From PALSA-1444 sp964291045 (GTDB lineage Bacteria > Chlamydiota > Chlamydiia > Chlamydiales > Rhabdochlamydiaceae): a DNA stretch of 64,000 nucleotides. The stretch is taken from assembly GCF_964291045.1 (NCBI RefSeq), contig NZ_OZ197277.1, forward strand, positions 1,364,001-1,428,000, written 5' to 3'. Position numbers and translations under genes: made by a program. How positions within the stretch are numbered: position 1 is the first letter of the stretch; every line of letters starts with the position of its first letter. A model generated the notes under the pieces. The model did not search any database, was not told where the DNA came from, and saw only the letters and a list, made by a program, of their open reading frames with translations. Positions 35,392-44,807 of the stretch are shown in pieces.

Positions 35392-37397
35392 ACAATTTCT
35401 CCTGATGTTTTTTTATTTAAACAAGAATCATTTTGCTGTGATAAAAGAAGTTTTTTAAGTTGAAGGTGGATATAACTTGAAGAACTCACAATGAGTTTTT
35501 CATCAAGTAAGGCTTTATTTATTTCCACCTGTTTTTTTAAATTCCCAATAAACGATTCCACTTCCGAGCCAATGACATCATCTTGATTATGAAGCGCCTT
35601 GAGGCTTAAGTACAAAGCAAATATCTGAGCCTGAAGCTCTAGAATTTGCCTAAACCACAAAGTAGCACGAATTTTAATTTCAAAATCACTTTTATTAAGC
35701 GAATCTTCTATACATTTTTCTATGTATTCTGTTAAAAAAATCCCCTTTCCATCCTCATTAATTTCCATGCAGATAGAGGGTATCGTATAAAGTACTTTAA
35801 AAAATTGCTTGGTATGTACATCTAGATGATCTGACCACATAGCAGGAAAATGTTGATATCCATTCAAAATATTTCTAATTTTTCCTATAGATTTATTTAA
35901 TTGCTGCATTGAGGGAATTTCTAAAAATTTAGAATTATTATTTTTTAGATCGCTTAAGATCAGCGAGGTATGATCGTAAATCTGTTTGAAGATAGCTCCC
36001 ATTTCATGAGTTTTATCATGCAATTGGAGATTGTTTGTATACTCTTTACTTCCTATCGCCTGCCAAACAGATCCTGATATCCGCTCAAATTGCAGAAAAA
36101 ACATTTTAGGAATCCAAGGAGAAGATTCTTGCTCTGGAAAGAGAAGCATATGCATATAGGTCTGAGGTAAATATTTGAGCCCATATAAAACAATATCTCT
36201 TAATGCAAAGATTCCTTTTTGAACGTGATGCGCTATAAGACCATTATAAAGAATAAGAGCATTTTCTTTGATTTCATAGATAGGAGCTGGGTTGGAACTG
36301 GTTGGGTAGGGGGTAAGATGAGCAATAGGACTTACACTCTCTCCATTAAGGTGACTATAAGCTGTATAAATCTCATCTATTGATTGCTGCATGACTTCAA
36401 TCATTCTCTTTTGATTCTCCCGGCTCTCGCCATTTGTAAAGAGTCCCTCTCGCGTTCTCCAAGTCTTTCCTTCTTGATCTTGAACCTGAAGCCCCTCCTT
36501 TCTATCTTCTTCATGTTGAACACTGGAGAGTGCCTTTGCAATTTTTTTTCCCATCGATTCGGTAAATTTTAACTCTTTAACTAAAATTGTTTCGAGATCA
36601 GGATATTGATTGCGAATGTGCCCACTCTTAAAAAGATTCGTGAGAAAGTGACAAGCAAAAGCATCAATGGCATAAGCCTCTTTGAGTTTTTCCTGACTTT
36701 TTGTTTTGCTTGCTTCTTTTGCTAATTGAAGAGCTAACGTATGTCCAATTTGATAAACATCTTCGGCATTTTTTGCAAAAAGATCACTATGATAAATGTA
36801 ACGGTTTGAATAAGAGGCTTTTGCATTCTGAAAAGCGATCAGATGACTATATTCACGAAATGAGCAGCACGGCTCCATAGCATTAAGTGGATTGTGAATA
36901 ATAAGGAAAAAGAATATTTCAAGTTCTTTAGGCTCTATTTGCTTAAAAATATTAAAAACATATTGAAATCTTGCCGTTTTTGCTTGATGATCTCCTCCAG
37001 GAAAAGAGATTGTCTCCCCTGAAATAACAGAGAGCCCGCCAGCTAAGGCTACAATATGAGAAAACTTTAACGAATGAGATCCTACCTTTAAAAGGGTTGC
37101 ATCCCCATCAAGTCCTGGAATTTGAACTTTGTTTCCCATCTTTATAAGCTCTCCCTCCCCAGCACCTCCAAGAAGTCTAGATTTATCTGAAAATGTGTTG
37201 ATTTTATAAGATATACCACTAACAGTGATTTCAAAAATTCCTGCCGTTTTAAGCAAAATTATTTGTAACTGTAAGTGTTCTTGACTTCCTGGAGTCAGCT
37301 GCTGAAGAAGCCTCTTTCCTTCTTGTAATGTGAGAGAAGAGGTAATAGGGACGGGCTTTTCTGAAGAAAGAGCCAAACAAGAGAAATGATAACTCAT
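35388..37397 (-). CDS. Unknown protein with a metal-phospholipase-like HxxNxxxxxH segment
   Basis: A 669-residue protein and the first gene of a two-gene operon; its stop overlaps the ATG of the DUF4116 gene. The N-terminal 110 residues are beta-rich. HIVALAGG appears near residue 113. Near residue 250 is YAIDAFACHFLTNLFKSGHI, which resembles the HxxDxxxxxH metal-binding segment seen in many zinc-dependent phospholipase C-like and HET-C-like proteins, except that D is N here. The rest is helical. No signal peptide. If the resemblance is real it may be a lipase-like effector with an altered metal site; I am not sure of the family. Confidence 0.5.
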   Translation of the reverse strand: MSYHFSCLALSSEKPVPITSSLTLQEGKRLLQQLTPGSQEHLQLQIILLKTAGIFEITVSGISYKINTFSDKSRLLGGAGEGELIKMGNKVQIPGLDGDATLLKVGSHSLKFSHIVALAGGLSVISGETISFPGGDHQAKTARFQYVFNIFKQIEPKELEIFFFLIIHNPLNAMEPCCSFREYSHLIAFQNAKASYSNRYIYHSDLFAKNAEDVYQIGHTLALQLAKEASKTKSQEKLKEAYAIDAFACHFLTNLFKSGHIRNQYPDLETILVKELKFTESMGKKIAKALSSVQHEEDRKEGLQVQDQEGKTWRTREGLFTNGESRENQKRMIEVMQQSIDEIYTAYSHLNGESVSPIAHLTPYPTSSNPAPIYEIKENALILYNGLIAHHVQKGIFALRDIVLYGLKYLPQTYMHMLLFPEQESSPWIPKMFFLQFERISGSVWQAIGSKEYTNNLQLHDKTHEMGAIFKQIYDHTSLILSDLKNNNSKFLEIPSMQQLNKSIGKIRNILNGYQHFPAMWSDHLDVHTKQFFKVLYTIPSICMEINEDGKGIFLTEYIEKCIEDSLNKSDFEIKIRATLWFRQILELQAQIFALYLSLKALHNQDDVIGSEVESFIGNLKKQVEINKALLDEKLIVSSSSYIHLQLKKLLLSQQNDSCLNKKTSGEIV

Positions 37398-37771
37398 GAT
37401 ATGTTCCTATAATAAAACTGATTAAATTGTATTTCTTACACACCTATCTATGTAGAGCTTATAGATCAATACGCGTTATGGCTTCCTTTTTGCTGAAGGT
37501 GTTGCTCTTTAATTATAGCCAGGAAGAGCGCTCTACCCTCTCTCCCTTAACCCTTATTTTAGTTTTAAAAACTCTTTAACAACGTCTCTCATCACACAAC
37601 TTCAATGCATTTTTTTCAACATCTATTTTTTAAATTGAGCAAAAGAAATTTCAATCCCAGGGGAAGTTTATTGTAAGTAGTAATGGATCTATACTTTGAC
37701 TCTTTTTCATCTGACAAGGTTTCCTCTACCGTGTAATTAAGCTGCATTGCTATGATGCAAAAAAAGGAGAA
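37398..37771. other. Gene-free stretch, 374 nt, divergent promoter region
   Basis: Lies between the minus-strand PLC-like/DUF4116 operon and the plus-strand M16 protease gene. It must hold both promoters. No ORF or RNA gene seen; AT-rich with a TTTGACT element near 37695 but no convincing partner. Confidence 0.4.
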
Positions 37772-40660
37772 ATGATGCGCCTCATTGCTGTTGTATGTTT
37801 AGGATGGATCATGCTTTCTCCTCTTCAAAGCGCTCCTTATGAGGTCATTGAAGACACCTCTTCTCTTAAAATTTTAACGCCTGATCTTCAAGGGATAAAA
37901 ACACTTAAGATCCGGCTTGCAAATGGCTTAGAAGCGCTTTTAATCTCTCACCCGGGAGCTCATGAATCGTGCGCTGCCCTCTCTGTTGATGCGGGGTCTT
38001 GGGATGATCCTGAAAACTATCCTGGTATGGCGCATTTTTTAGAGCATATGCTTTTTATGGGAACAAAACCCTACCCTCATGAATCTGAATATAAACAGTT
38101 TATATCCGATCACGGGGGTTCTATGAATGCTTATACAGCGTGCAACCAAACGGTCTATGGATTTTCTATCCAGCATCCCTTTCTTCTAGAGGGGCTTAAG
38201 AGATTTTCTCACTTTTTTATCGATCCGCTTTTAAGACAAGAAAGTGTTAACCGAGAGCTCATTGCGGTTGATCAAGAGCATGCTAAAAATATTGAAAATG
38301 ATGCGTGGCGCTCTTATATGATTCTTAAAGAAACAGCAAACCCTCTTCACCCGCATATTAAGTTTTCTACAGGGAATAAAGAGACGCTATCTGGGATTCC
38401 AAGGGAAGCTCTTGAAAAGTGGTATCATGAAAACTACAGCGCAAATCAAATGCATTTAGTGGTCATTTCTCCCCTTACCTTAAGTGAATTAAGAGATGAA
38501 GTGGTGGCAAATTTTTCTCCTATTGTCAACATTCATCTAAAACAAAAGCAGTTTCCAACTTCCCTCTTTTCCGATCAGCAAAAAGGGCATTTTCTTTATA
38601 TAGAGCCCGTAAAAGATCAAAAAGAGCTCTCTTTAATTTGGCAAATCCCCCCTACTATTGCAAAAGATCAAACCAGTCATATCCCCAGCATTTTCGCAAG
38701 AGTGCTCTCTTATCAAGGCACTCATAGTCTTTTTCAGGCTTTAAAACAAGAGGCTCTCATTCAAGATTTTCATATCTCAATTGACCATTTGAATGTAGAT
38801 TGCGCGGTTTTAAGTTTAGATTTTTCCCTAACAGAAGAAGGAGTCAAAAATAAAGAGGTGATTATTCAAAAAACTTTTACAGCACTCACCTCTCTTCAAG
38901 AAAGAGGCCTTCCTAAAACACTCTTTGATGAATATTATCAAAAACATATCCTCGATTACACCTATCAGTCTCAAGAAGATGCCTTTTCTTTTGCGATGAA
39001 AATAGCAGGAGAGCTCACCTACGAGCCGCTTTCTTCTTATCCAGAAAGATCCACTCTTCCCTTAAATTATCAACCAGAACAAATGCAAAAGCTTATAGAG
39101 TCCCTCTCTCCTAACTCCTGCATTTATATGGTGATGGCCCCTTCAACACTCACTCACGTAAAGCCCGCCTCTCAAGAAAAGTGGATGAGAGCCTCTTATG
39201 CCCTCATTCCTGTGCCCTCTGATACCCTTATAAAGTGGTCTCAAATAAAACCCTCTCCTGATTTTAAGCTCCCTCCTCCTAATCCCTACTTTCCTGCCTC
39301 TTTAGATCTTTTGCCGCTAACTACTCAAGAGTCCCCCACTTTAATCATGAATACAGAAGGGGGGAGAGTTTACGCTCTTCAAGACTTAAACTATCTCCTT
39401 CCTCAAACCTCTGTTATTTTGCATATAAGGACCCCTTTTTTAGATGGATCTTCTCTTTCTCAAGTGACAGCCTCACTCCATCAATTAGCGCTTCTTGATG
39501 CATTAGAAGAGACGCTAGATATGGCTGTAAAGGCAGGGCTTCATGTCCAGCTCTCTCATGACAACTTTAAATATATGTTAACCATCTATGGGTATAGCGA
39601 AAAACTCCCTTTACTTTGCCAAAAGGTGTTTCAAACTCTTAAAAATCCCGCTCTAACCCCTACGCAGTTTAACGTCATGAAAGAGCACATTTTAGCCTCT
39701 TATCAAAATAGCTTTAAAGAGCTGCCGATTCGGCAAGCCCTTTACTCCCTTAACCCTTTACTCTTAACTCCTTACCCTTCCATGATGAGTAAAATTGAGG
39801 TACTTCAAAATCTCTCTTATGAAGAGGGGGTAAAAGCTTTAAAGACTCTTTTTAATGCTTGTTATGTAGAAGGGATGATCTATGGAAATATTTCTCAAGA
39901 AGGGGGAAAAGCTATCATAGAGGATTATACAAAGGAGATGAACTCTTCTTCATTCCCTCTCCCTCTTCACCCTCACTACCAACTGCGCACGCCATCTCGC
40001 GCCCCTCTTATTTCTTTCATTCCCACAGATGTCCAAGGGTATGGAGCGCTTCTCTCTCTTGATGAAGGACCATTTTCTTTCACAAATCAAGCCATTCAAT
40101 GCATTCTTTCTACCGCGCTTCAAGACGATTTTTTTGATACACTACGCTCAAAACAGCAAACAGGATATATCGCAAGTTCTTGGGGCATTGAACTGCAACA
40201 TCACCTGTTTCAACTCTTTGCTGTGCAATCTGGCACGCATACGCCGCAAGAACTTCTCTACCGCTTTGAGCTTTTCTTAGAAGATTTTAAAAGAGAGCTG
40301 AAGCAAAAAATCTCGTTAGACCGTTTTATGACGCTCAAAAAAACGGTAGAAGAGCAGCTGAGACTCCCCCCTCTTACGCTCTTTTTAAAAGCAGAAGAGC
40401 TTCATACCCTTGCCTTTAAACGAGAGGGAGATTTTGCCTTTAGACAAAAACGGATTCAGGCGTTAGAGGCGCTCTCTTATGAGACATTTCTTTTGAAGGT
40501 AGATGACGATCTTTCCCGGAAAAACTTTAAGAGAGTAGCTGTTTTAGCCCAAGGACTCACATCTCAAGAGGAGGCTCTTCATTACCATATCCTCACAGAA
40601 GAGTCTTCTCTAGAAGATGTTTTTACAACCATTACCTCCGTAGCAAAAGAGGAAAGATAA
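37772..40660 (+). CDS. M16-family zinc metalloprotease, insulinase/protease III type
   Basis: A secreted (periplasmic) zinc peptidase of 962 residues. A signal peptide (about 1-21) is followed by four M16 half-domains. The inverted zinc motif HFLEH is at residues 88-92, with the third ligand region ELIAVDQEHAKN about 75 residues later. GGSMNAYT and the C-terminal KQQTGYIASSWG, which aligns with the substrate-binding RxxxQLGY-like region, are also present. The length and four-domain form match insulinase/pitrilysin rather than the small PqqL-like types. AAAGGAG lies 2-3 nt from the first of two ATGs. In Chlamydia I recall this gene next to plsB; here the DUF4116 operon separates them. Confidence 0.93.
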   Translation: MMRLIAVVCLGWIMLSPLQSAPYEVIEDTSSLKILTPDLQGIKTLKIRLANGLEALLISHPGAHESCAALSVDAGSWDDPENYPGMAHFLEHMLFMGTKPYPHESEYKQFISDHGGSMNAYTACNQTVYGFSIQHPFLLEGLKRFSHFFIDPLLRQESVNRELIAVDQEHAKNIENDAWRSYMILKETANPLHPHIKFSTGNKETLSGIPREALEKWYHENYSANQMHLVVISPLTLSELRDEVVANFSPIVNIHLKQKQFPTSLFSDQQKGHFLYIEPVKDQKELSLIWQIPPTIAKDQTSHIPSIFARVLSYQGTHSLFQALKQEALIQDFHISIDHLNVDCAVLSLDFSLTEEGVKNKEVIIQKTFTALTSLQERGLPKTLFDEYYQKHILDYTYQSQEDAFSFAMKIAGELTYEPLSSYPERSTLPLNYQPEQMQKLIESLSPNSCIYMVMAPSTLTHVKPASQEKWMRASYALIPVPSDTLIKWSQIKPSPDFKLPPPNPYFPASLDLLPLTTQESPTLIMNTEGGRVYALQDLNYLLPQTSVILHIRTPFLDGSSLSQVTASLHQLALLDALEETLDMAVKAGLHVQLSHDNFKYMLTIYGYSEKLPLLCQKVFQTLKNPALTPTQFNVMKEHILASYQNSFKELPIRQALYSLNPLLLTPYPSMMSKIEVLQNLSYEEGVKALKTLFNACYVEGMIYGNISQEGGKAIIEDYTKEMNSSSFPLPLHPHYQLRTPSRAPLISFIPTDVQGYGALLSLDEGPFSFTNQAIQCILSTALQDDFFDTLRSKQQTGYIASSWGIELQHHLFQLFAVQSGTHTPQELLYRFELFLEDFKRELKQKISLDRFMTLKKTVEEQLRLPPLTLFLKAEELHTLAFKREGDFAFRQKRIQALEALSYETFLLKVDDDLSRKNFKRVAVLAQGLTSQEEALHYHILTEESSLEDVFTTITSVAKEER

Positions 40661-40699
40661 AAAAGATCCTTAAAAACTTAAGTTGTGCTTTATTAAAGA

Positions 40700-41317
40700 C
40701 TACATGAGATCATCAAATGAGCGTGTAATATTTTCTTTAAGAGAGGAAAATTGCGCTTCATTTTCTTCTCTTTTACTCCACCTGTTTAAAACTGGGTAAC
40801 CGTGTTGATCAAAATAGGCAATTTCTAAGCTAGAGGTCGTGGAATCTCTTAAAAAGATCGTTAATATTTTTTTTATTTGATCGTAGAGAGCCTCATCCAT
40901 GCCTTCAAGAGAGGGCTCCATATTTTTTTCGGTGATGTAGGTAAAATGCTTATTTTGTATCACTCTTTTTCCCTCTTTCTCTTCGATTAAAGAGTGAATT
41001 TGTTCTAAAGAGGGCATTTTTTGAATGAAAAGAACATGCGGTGAGCTTTTGGCAGTTGGCATAAAGGTCATCGCATGAATGCGAGGTGATAGTGCCATTT
41101 TCATGAGTAGGCTTTGTTTCCAAACCGTTTCATCAGGGGCAGAGCTAAAGCTTTCAGTTAAAAGAGCATCCACTTCTTGACACTCTTCTACCGTTAAATC
41201 TAACACTTTAGAAAAAAAGGTTTTCTCAGGATGGTAACTGTATTCTACTTTGCAAGGTTGATATGCCCTATTGGGCTCTAAAATGCCTGTTGTAATGCAT
41301 GCTGATATATTTCCCAT
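40700..41317 (-). CDS. Hypothetical protein, 205 residues
   Basis: Not recognised. A mostly alpha/beta soluble protein: a short N-terminal segment (GNISACITTGI) that might be acylated or cleaved, then a helical middle and the strand-rich SLEIAYFDQHGYPVLNRW near the C terminus. No metal or nucleotide motif. It is convergent with the M16 protease gene and faces away from yebC's start region. A real gene is supported by its length and by the absence of a competing frame. Confidence 0.6.
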   Translation of the reverse strand: MGNISACITTGILEPNRAYQPCKVEYSYHPEKTFFSKVLDLTVEECQEVDALLTESFSSAPDETVWKQSLLMKMALSPRIHAMTFMPTAKSSPHVLFIQKMPSLEQIHSLIEEKEGKRVIQNKHFTYITEKNMEPSLEGMDEALYDQIKKILTIFLRDSTTSSLEIAYFDQHGYPVLNRWSKREENEAQFSSLKENITRSFDDLM

Positions 41318-41399
41318 GCCTTCATTATAATGAGTATTTTTTTTACGTAAATCTCTCTTAACTCTTTCGATTAAAAATACATAAGATAATACCTAGATT

Positions 41400-42131
41400 T
41401 TACTTCAAATCTTTATGTAAATGCATATTATGAGAAACATGATCGACATCATCTAAATTCTCTAACCATTCAATGAGCCCTTGATTAGATTTTTCCTCTT
41501 CTTCTGAGCACTCTGCCCAAACTTTAGGAAGATATTGCAGTTCTGCAGACTCTACTGTTAAAGAAAGGTGATGAACCACCTCTTTAACCCCGTAAAGAAG
41601 CTCTGGAGGTGTGGTGATCATGATACACTCATCCTCTACTTCAAAATCTTCAGCCCCAGCTTCTGAAACCGCTAGAAAAAGCGCCTCTTCTTGCTCTAGA
41701 TTCCGTAACATTTCAATAACGCCTTTATGCTCAAAGTTAAACATGACAGCGCCAGGAGTGGCTAAATTTCCTCCCCGTTTATTCAAAGCAATCCGGATAT
41801 CAGAGGCGGATCTATTTTTATTATCTGTCATCACCTCTACAATCAGCCCCACACCCCCATGCCCATAGATTTCATAGATAATCGGGGTAAATGCGGCTTG
41901 ATCTTGGCTTGTCGCTTTTTTAATGTTTCTCTCAATGTTGTCACTTGGCATGTTCACTTCACGCGCTTTTTGTAAAGCAAGCCGCAGTCTTGTATTGACT
42001 TTAGGATCTACGCCCCCTAACTTAACCGCTGTAATGATCTCTTTTGTGACACGGGTAAACATTTTCCCTTTCACAGCGTCAGCTCTTCCTTTACGGTGTT
42101 TAATATTTGCCCATTTACTATGCCCTGCCAT
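41400..42131 (-). CDS. yebC: YebC/PmpR family protein
   Basis: A widespread 240-250 residue protein. Older work describes it as a transcription regulator; more recent work links the family to translation through difficult (proline-rich) stretches. It opens MAGHSKWANIKHRKGRAD, followed by the invariant R(L)ALQKAREVNMPSDNIER block in its pieces NTRLRLALQ and NMPSDNIER, and YEIYGHGGVG. The ATG at 42131 is chosen because it gives the family's MAGHSKW start and has AAGGGA 8 nt upstream; the TTG two codons earlier is unlikely. Downstream of the GNAT-prfB genes on the same strand. Confidence 0.95.
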   Translation of the reverse strand: MAGHSKWANIKHRKGRADAVKGKMFTRVTKEIITAVKLGGVDPKVNTRLRLALQKAREVNMPSDNIERNIKKATSQDQAAFTPIIYEIYGHGGVGLIVEVMTDNKNRSASDIRIALNKRGGNLATPGAVMFNFEHKGVIEMLRNLEQEEALFLAVSEAGAEDFEVEDECIMITTPPELLYGVKEVVHHLSLTVESAELQYLPKVWAECSEEEEKSNQGLIEWLENLDDVDHVSHNMHLHKDLK

Positions 42132-42155
42132 TTCCAATATCCCTTAGGTTGTGCA

Positions 42156-42650
42156 TCATCTTAACGTTTTTTGCATTAAAATTTTATCTTTATAAATGCC
42201 ATTTTCTTTAATGAACTGTGGATGTCTTCCAAACTCGATAAATCCCATTTTACGGTAAAGATGGATCGCAGGGTTGTGATCATAAACCTCAAGATGCAAA
42301 AATTTAAGAGAAAACTCTTCTTTTCCCACCTTCTCAAAATGTTCAATCAACGCTTTTCCAATCCCTAAATTACGGTACGGTTTATCCACAATGAGAGCAA
42401 AGCAGCATTGATGCGCCCATTTCTCAAATGGCTGGAGGTAAAGGACGCCCATCCCTGCAACCTGTCCGTCATATTCTGCTGTAAAGGCGCTCTTTTGACG
42501 GATATACCCTTTCCAGATCTTCACCGCATCTTGAATTTCCCATTCCGAAATCATGGGAAACCACTGCAAACTCTCACGGTTAGAGAGCCACTGAATTAAG
42601 TGCTTCTCATCTTTTTCCTCAAATAACCTGATGTGACATGAAGAGCTCAT
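42156..42650 (-). CDS. GNAT-family N-acetyltransferase, copy 2 of a tandem pair
   Basis: A 164-residue acetyl-CoA-dependent acetyltransferase. Motif A is RNLGIGKALI (RxxGxG/A), followed by LHLEVYDHNPAIHLYRKMGF, the typical beta5-alpha4 segment ending in LYRKxGF. It is about the same length as the upstream GNAT and shares WFPM near residue 30, so the two look like a duplication. Its ATG overlaps the upstream stop (ATGA). Substrate unknown; in Chlamydia a single GNAT lies between yebC and prfB as I recall. Confidence 0.88.
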   Translation of the reverse strand: MSSSCHIRLFEEKDEKHLIQWLSNRESLQWFPMISEWEIQDAVKIWKGYIRQKSAFTAEYDGQVAGMGVLYLQPFEKWAHQCCFALIVDKPYRNLGIGKALIEHFEKVGKEEFSLKFLHLEVYDHNPAIHLYRKMGFIEFGRHPQFIKENGIYKDKILMQKTLR

Positions 42651-43138
42651 AACACCCGCTCCATGTAGAGCCTGGCAAAGAATTGCTCTTCTATTTTTAC
42701 ATACCCTTCATGCCTAAACACTTCTTGAAACCCTTGCTTTTTTAACAAATGGATAATCGGGTTCCCTTCAAAAACCTCAATCCCGATTTTTTCTAGATGA
42801 AAGTAATTCTTTGCTAAGTGAATTAAGTTCTTGAGTAGATCTGATCCAATCCCTTGTCTTTGCAAATCTGGGTTAACAACCATCTTAAAAAGAGCGTAAT
42901 GAGAAACCTTTTTGTAGGGCATCAAAAAAAGAGTCCCTACTGCACATGGGACACCTTGGATGACAGCTGTTAAGCTGCAAAAGTACCGATGAAATCCGAT
43001 CCAACACCTTAGCGCCTCTTCGATTTCTAGCTCTTTTGTCATCGGAAACCAATGAAGAACTTTGGGGTCTTGAACCCACTTTTGCAAAAAGAGAAGATCG
43101 TTTTCTTCTGTATACCGAATATCTAGTCCCTCTTGCAT
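42647..43138 (-). CDS. GNAT-family N-acetyltransferase, copy 1 of a tandem pair
   Basis: A 163-residue acetyltransferase with motif A RQGIGSDLL and the later IEVFEGNPIIHLLKKQGF. The start codon overlaps the prfB stop by one base (TAATG), and the stop overlaps the next GNAT start (ATGA), so prfB and both GNATs form one coupled operon. The coupling to release factor 2 invites the idea of a translation-related substrate, but no evidence in the sequence fixes it. Confidence 0.88.
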   Translation of the reverse strand: MQEGLDIRYTEENDLLFLQKWVQDPKVLHWFPMTKELEIEEALRCWIGFHRYFCSLTAVIQGVPCAVGTLFLMPYKKVSHYALFKMVVNPDLQRQGIGSDLLKNLIHLAKNYFHLEKIGIEVFEGNPIIHLLKKQGFQEVFRHEGYVKIEEQFFARLYMERVL

Positions 43139-44238
43139 TACGCTCCAAACTCTTTTAAGTAAGCAATCACAAAAGGATCAATATCTCCATCCATCACCGC
43201 TTGAATATTACCCATTTCAACCCCTGTTCTTGCATCTTTAACAAGAGTATACGGTTGAAACACATAGTTGCGGATTTGACTTCCCCAGGCAATTTCCTTT
43301 TTATCCCCGCCCATTTGATCGATCTTTAGCTTCCTCTCAGACGCTTCTTTCTCATACAGTTTAGCTTTAAGCATCTTGAGGCACGCTTCTCTGTTTTGAA
43401 TCTGACTGCGCTCTTTTTGACAGGCGACAATCACACCTGAGGGAATGTGTGTCATCCGGACGGCAGAATCGGTTTTATTCACGTGCTGACCGCCAGCCCC
43501 AGAGGCTCTATACGTATCAATACGGAGATCTTCAGATCTGATATCAATCAAAATATCATCTCCTACTTCGGGAGTCACATCAATGGAGGCAAAGCTTGTA
43601 TGCCGTTTTGCATTGGTGTCAAAAGGAGAAATTCTAACAAGTCTATGGACCCCTTTTTCTGCTTTACAATAACCAAAAGCAAAAGGGCCGCTGATTTTAA
43701 ACGTAATGCTTTTAACCCCTGCGACATCCCCATCTACACAGTCAAGCATTTCAAGATCCCACCCTCTACGAGCTGCCCACCTCTGATACATCCGAGATAA
43801 CATGAGAGCCCAGTCACACGCCTCTGTTCCCCCGGCTCCAGAATTGACGGTTAAATAGCAGTTTTTATTATCCATCTCTCCTGAAAGCATCCGCCGAATT
43901 TCAAGTTCTGCAAGCTTTTTATCAATGCTGCAAAGCTCTTGTTGAAGGTCTGCTAAAAGCTCTTCATCCTCTGCCTCTACAACTTCTGGGTACAATGACT
44001 CAATACTTAAAAATCTGCCATTTAGCTCATCATAAGGCTCAGTCCACTCTTTGAGCTCATTGACCTCTCCAATCACTTTCTGAGCTTCTTGAGAATCGTC
44101 CCAAAAGTGGCTTTCACTCATTAACGCTTCTAAAGCCTCTATTTTTTCTTTCCTTTGACCAAGATCTAGATATTTCCACATATGCAAAAGGCGGTTTTTA
44201 ATCAGAAGTTGCTGTTGCTCGAACTCTTTATATGACAT
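43138..44238 (-). CDS. prfB: Peptide chain release factor 2
   Basis: Recognises UGA and UAA and releases the finished peptide. The 366 residues include GSGGTEACDW-type sequence (here GAGGTEACDW), the RF2-specific SPF region IS-PFDTNAKRHTSF with the tripeptide position in this loop, and the catalytic GGQ in RASGAGGQHVNKTDSAVRM. Unlike many bacterial prfB genes there is no internal UGA frameshift site: the codons after KYLDL are read in one frame, so the +1 autoregulatory frameshift is absent. AAGGA lies 11 nt before the ATG. The gene is followed, with overlap, by the two GNAT genes. Confidence 0.96.
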   Translation of the reverse strand: MSYKEFEQQQLLIKNRLLHMWKYLDLGQRKEKIEALEALMSESHFWDDSQEAQKVIGEVNELKEWTEPYDELNGRFLSIESLYPEVVEAEDEELLADLQQELCSIDKKLAELEIRRMLSGEMDNKNCYLTVNSGAGGTEACDWALMLSRMYQRWAARRGWDLEMLDCVDGDVAGVKSITFKISGPFAFGYCKAEKGVHRLVRISPFDTNAKRHTSFASIDVTPEVGDDILIDIRSEDLRIDTYRASGAGGQHVNKTDSAVRMTHIPSGVIVACQKERSQIQNREACLKMLKAKLYEKEASERKLKIDQMGGDKKEIAWGSQIRNYVFQPYTLVKDARTGVEMGNIQAVMDGDIDPFVIAYLKEFGA

Positions 44239-44466
44239 AAAAAAAATGGTCCTTCTTGGTAGGATAAATCTAGCATATCAGAAACATCAGAAAGCTTTCC
44301 ATCTTGCCTTATTAAAAATGTAAAAAAAGGAGGAAGCTGTAAGGATAAAATGGTATTCACTCTTAATTTCCATCTTGCTTTTAATCAACACTCTAACTAC
44401 ATTATCCTGTACATAAAAAGGTTACTTTCTTAGAATGATAAATCCTAACCCTTAATGGAGGACACC

Positions 44467-44778
44467 ATGAATTTTTCTACTATTAGCAGTTTCTTCAGTT
44501 CAGTTAAAACAACAACTGTATCATGCTGCAAAAACCCTAAAACAATTCCTGCTAAAGTCGCAAATTTTGCTGGTTCAGTTTTTAACAACATCTCATCAAA
44601 AGCAAAAAACAATCCTAAAAAAGCTGTCGTTATTGCTTTAGTTGGAGTTGTTCTATTTAGCAACCGCGCTAAAATTGTAAAAGTGGCTCAAAAACAATTT
44701 AAAGCAGTGAAAAATAGCAAATTTGTTGCATCTGTAAAAAGTTTTTTTAGCTCATCTAAAACAACTCCAACAGTTTAA
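44467..44778 (+). CDS. Small lysine-rich protein with a central hydrophobic segment, unknown
   Basis: A 103-residue protein. The ATG at 44467 has an excellent GGAGG 5 nt upstream; the alternative TTG at 44455 does not. The sequence is rich in Lys, Ser and Val, with KNNPKKAVVIALVGVVLF giving a basic flank and one likely membrane helix near residues 53-67. The C terminus is S/T/K-rich. A strong terminator follows at once, so it is a single-gene transcript, probably well expressed. It could be a chlamydial inclusion-membrane or nucleoid-related protein, but no family was recognised. Confidence 0.65.
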   Translation: MNFSTISSFFSSVKTTTVSCCKNPKTIPAKVANFAGSVFNNISSKAKNNPKKAVVIALVGVVLFSNRAKIVKVAQKQFKAVKNSKFVASVKSFFSSSKTTPTV

Positions 44779-44807
44779 TTTGTTGAGAAGTTAAAAAACG
44801 TCCTCTT

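Noticed and set aside
42156..43138. GNAT pair as a GNAT-type toxin-antitoxin
   Set aside because: No ribbon-helix-helix antitoxin gene; both are GNATs coupled to prfB in a conserved setting.
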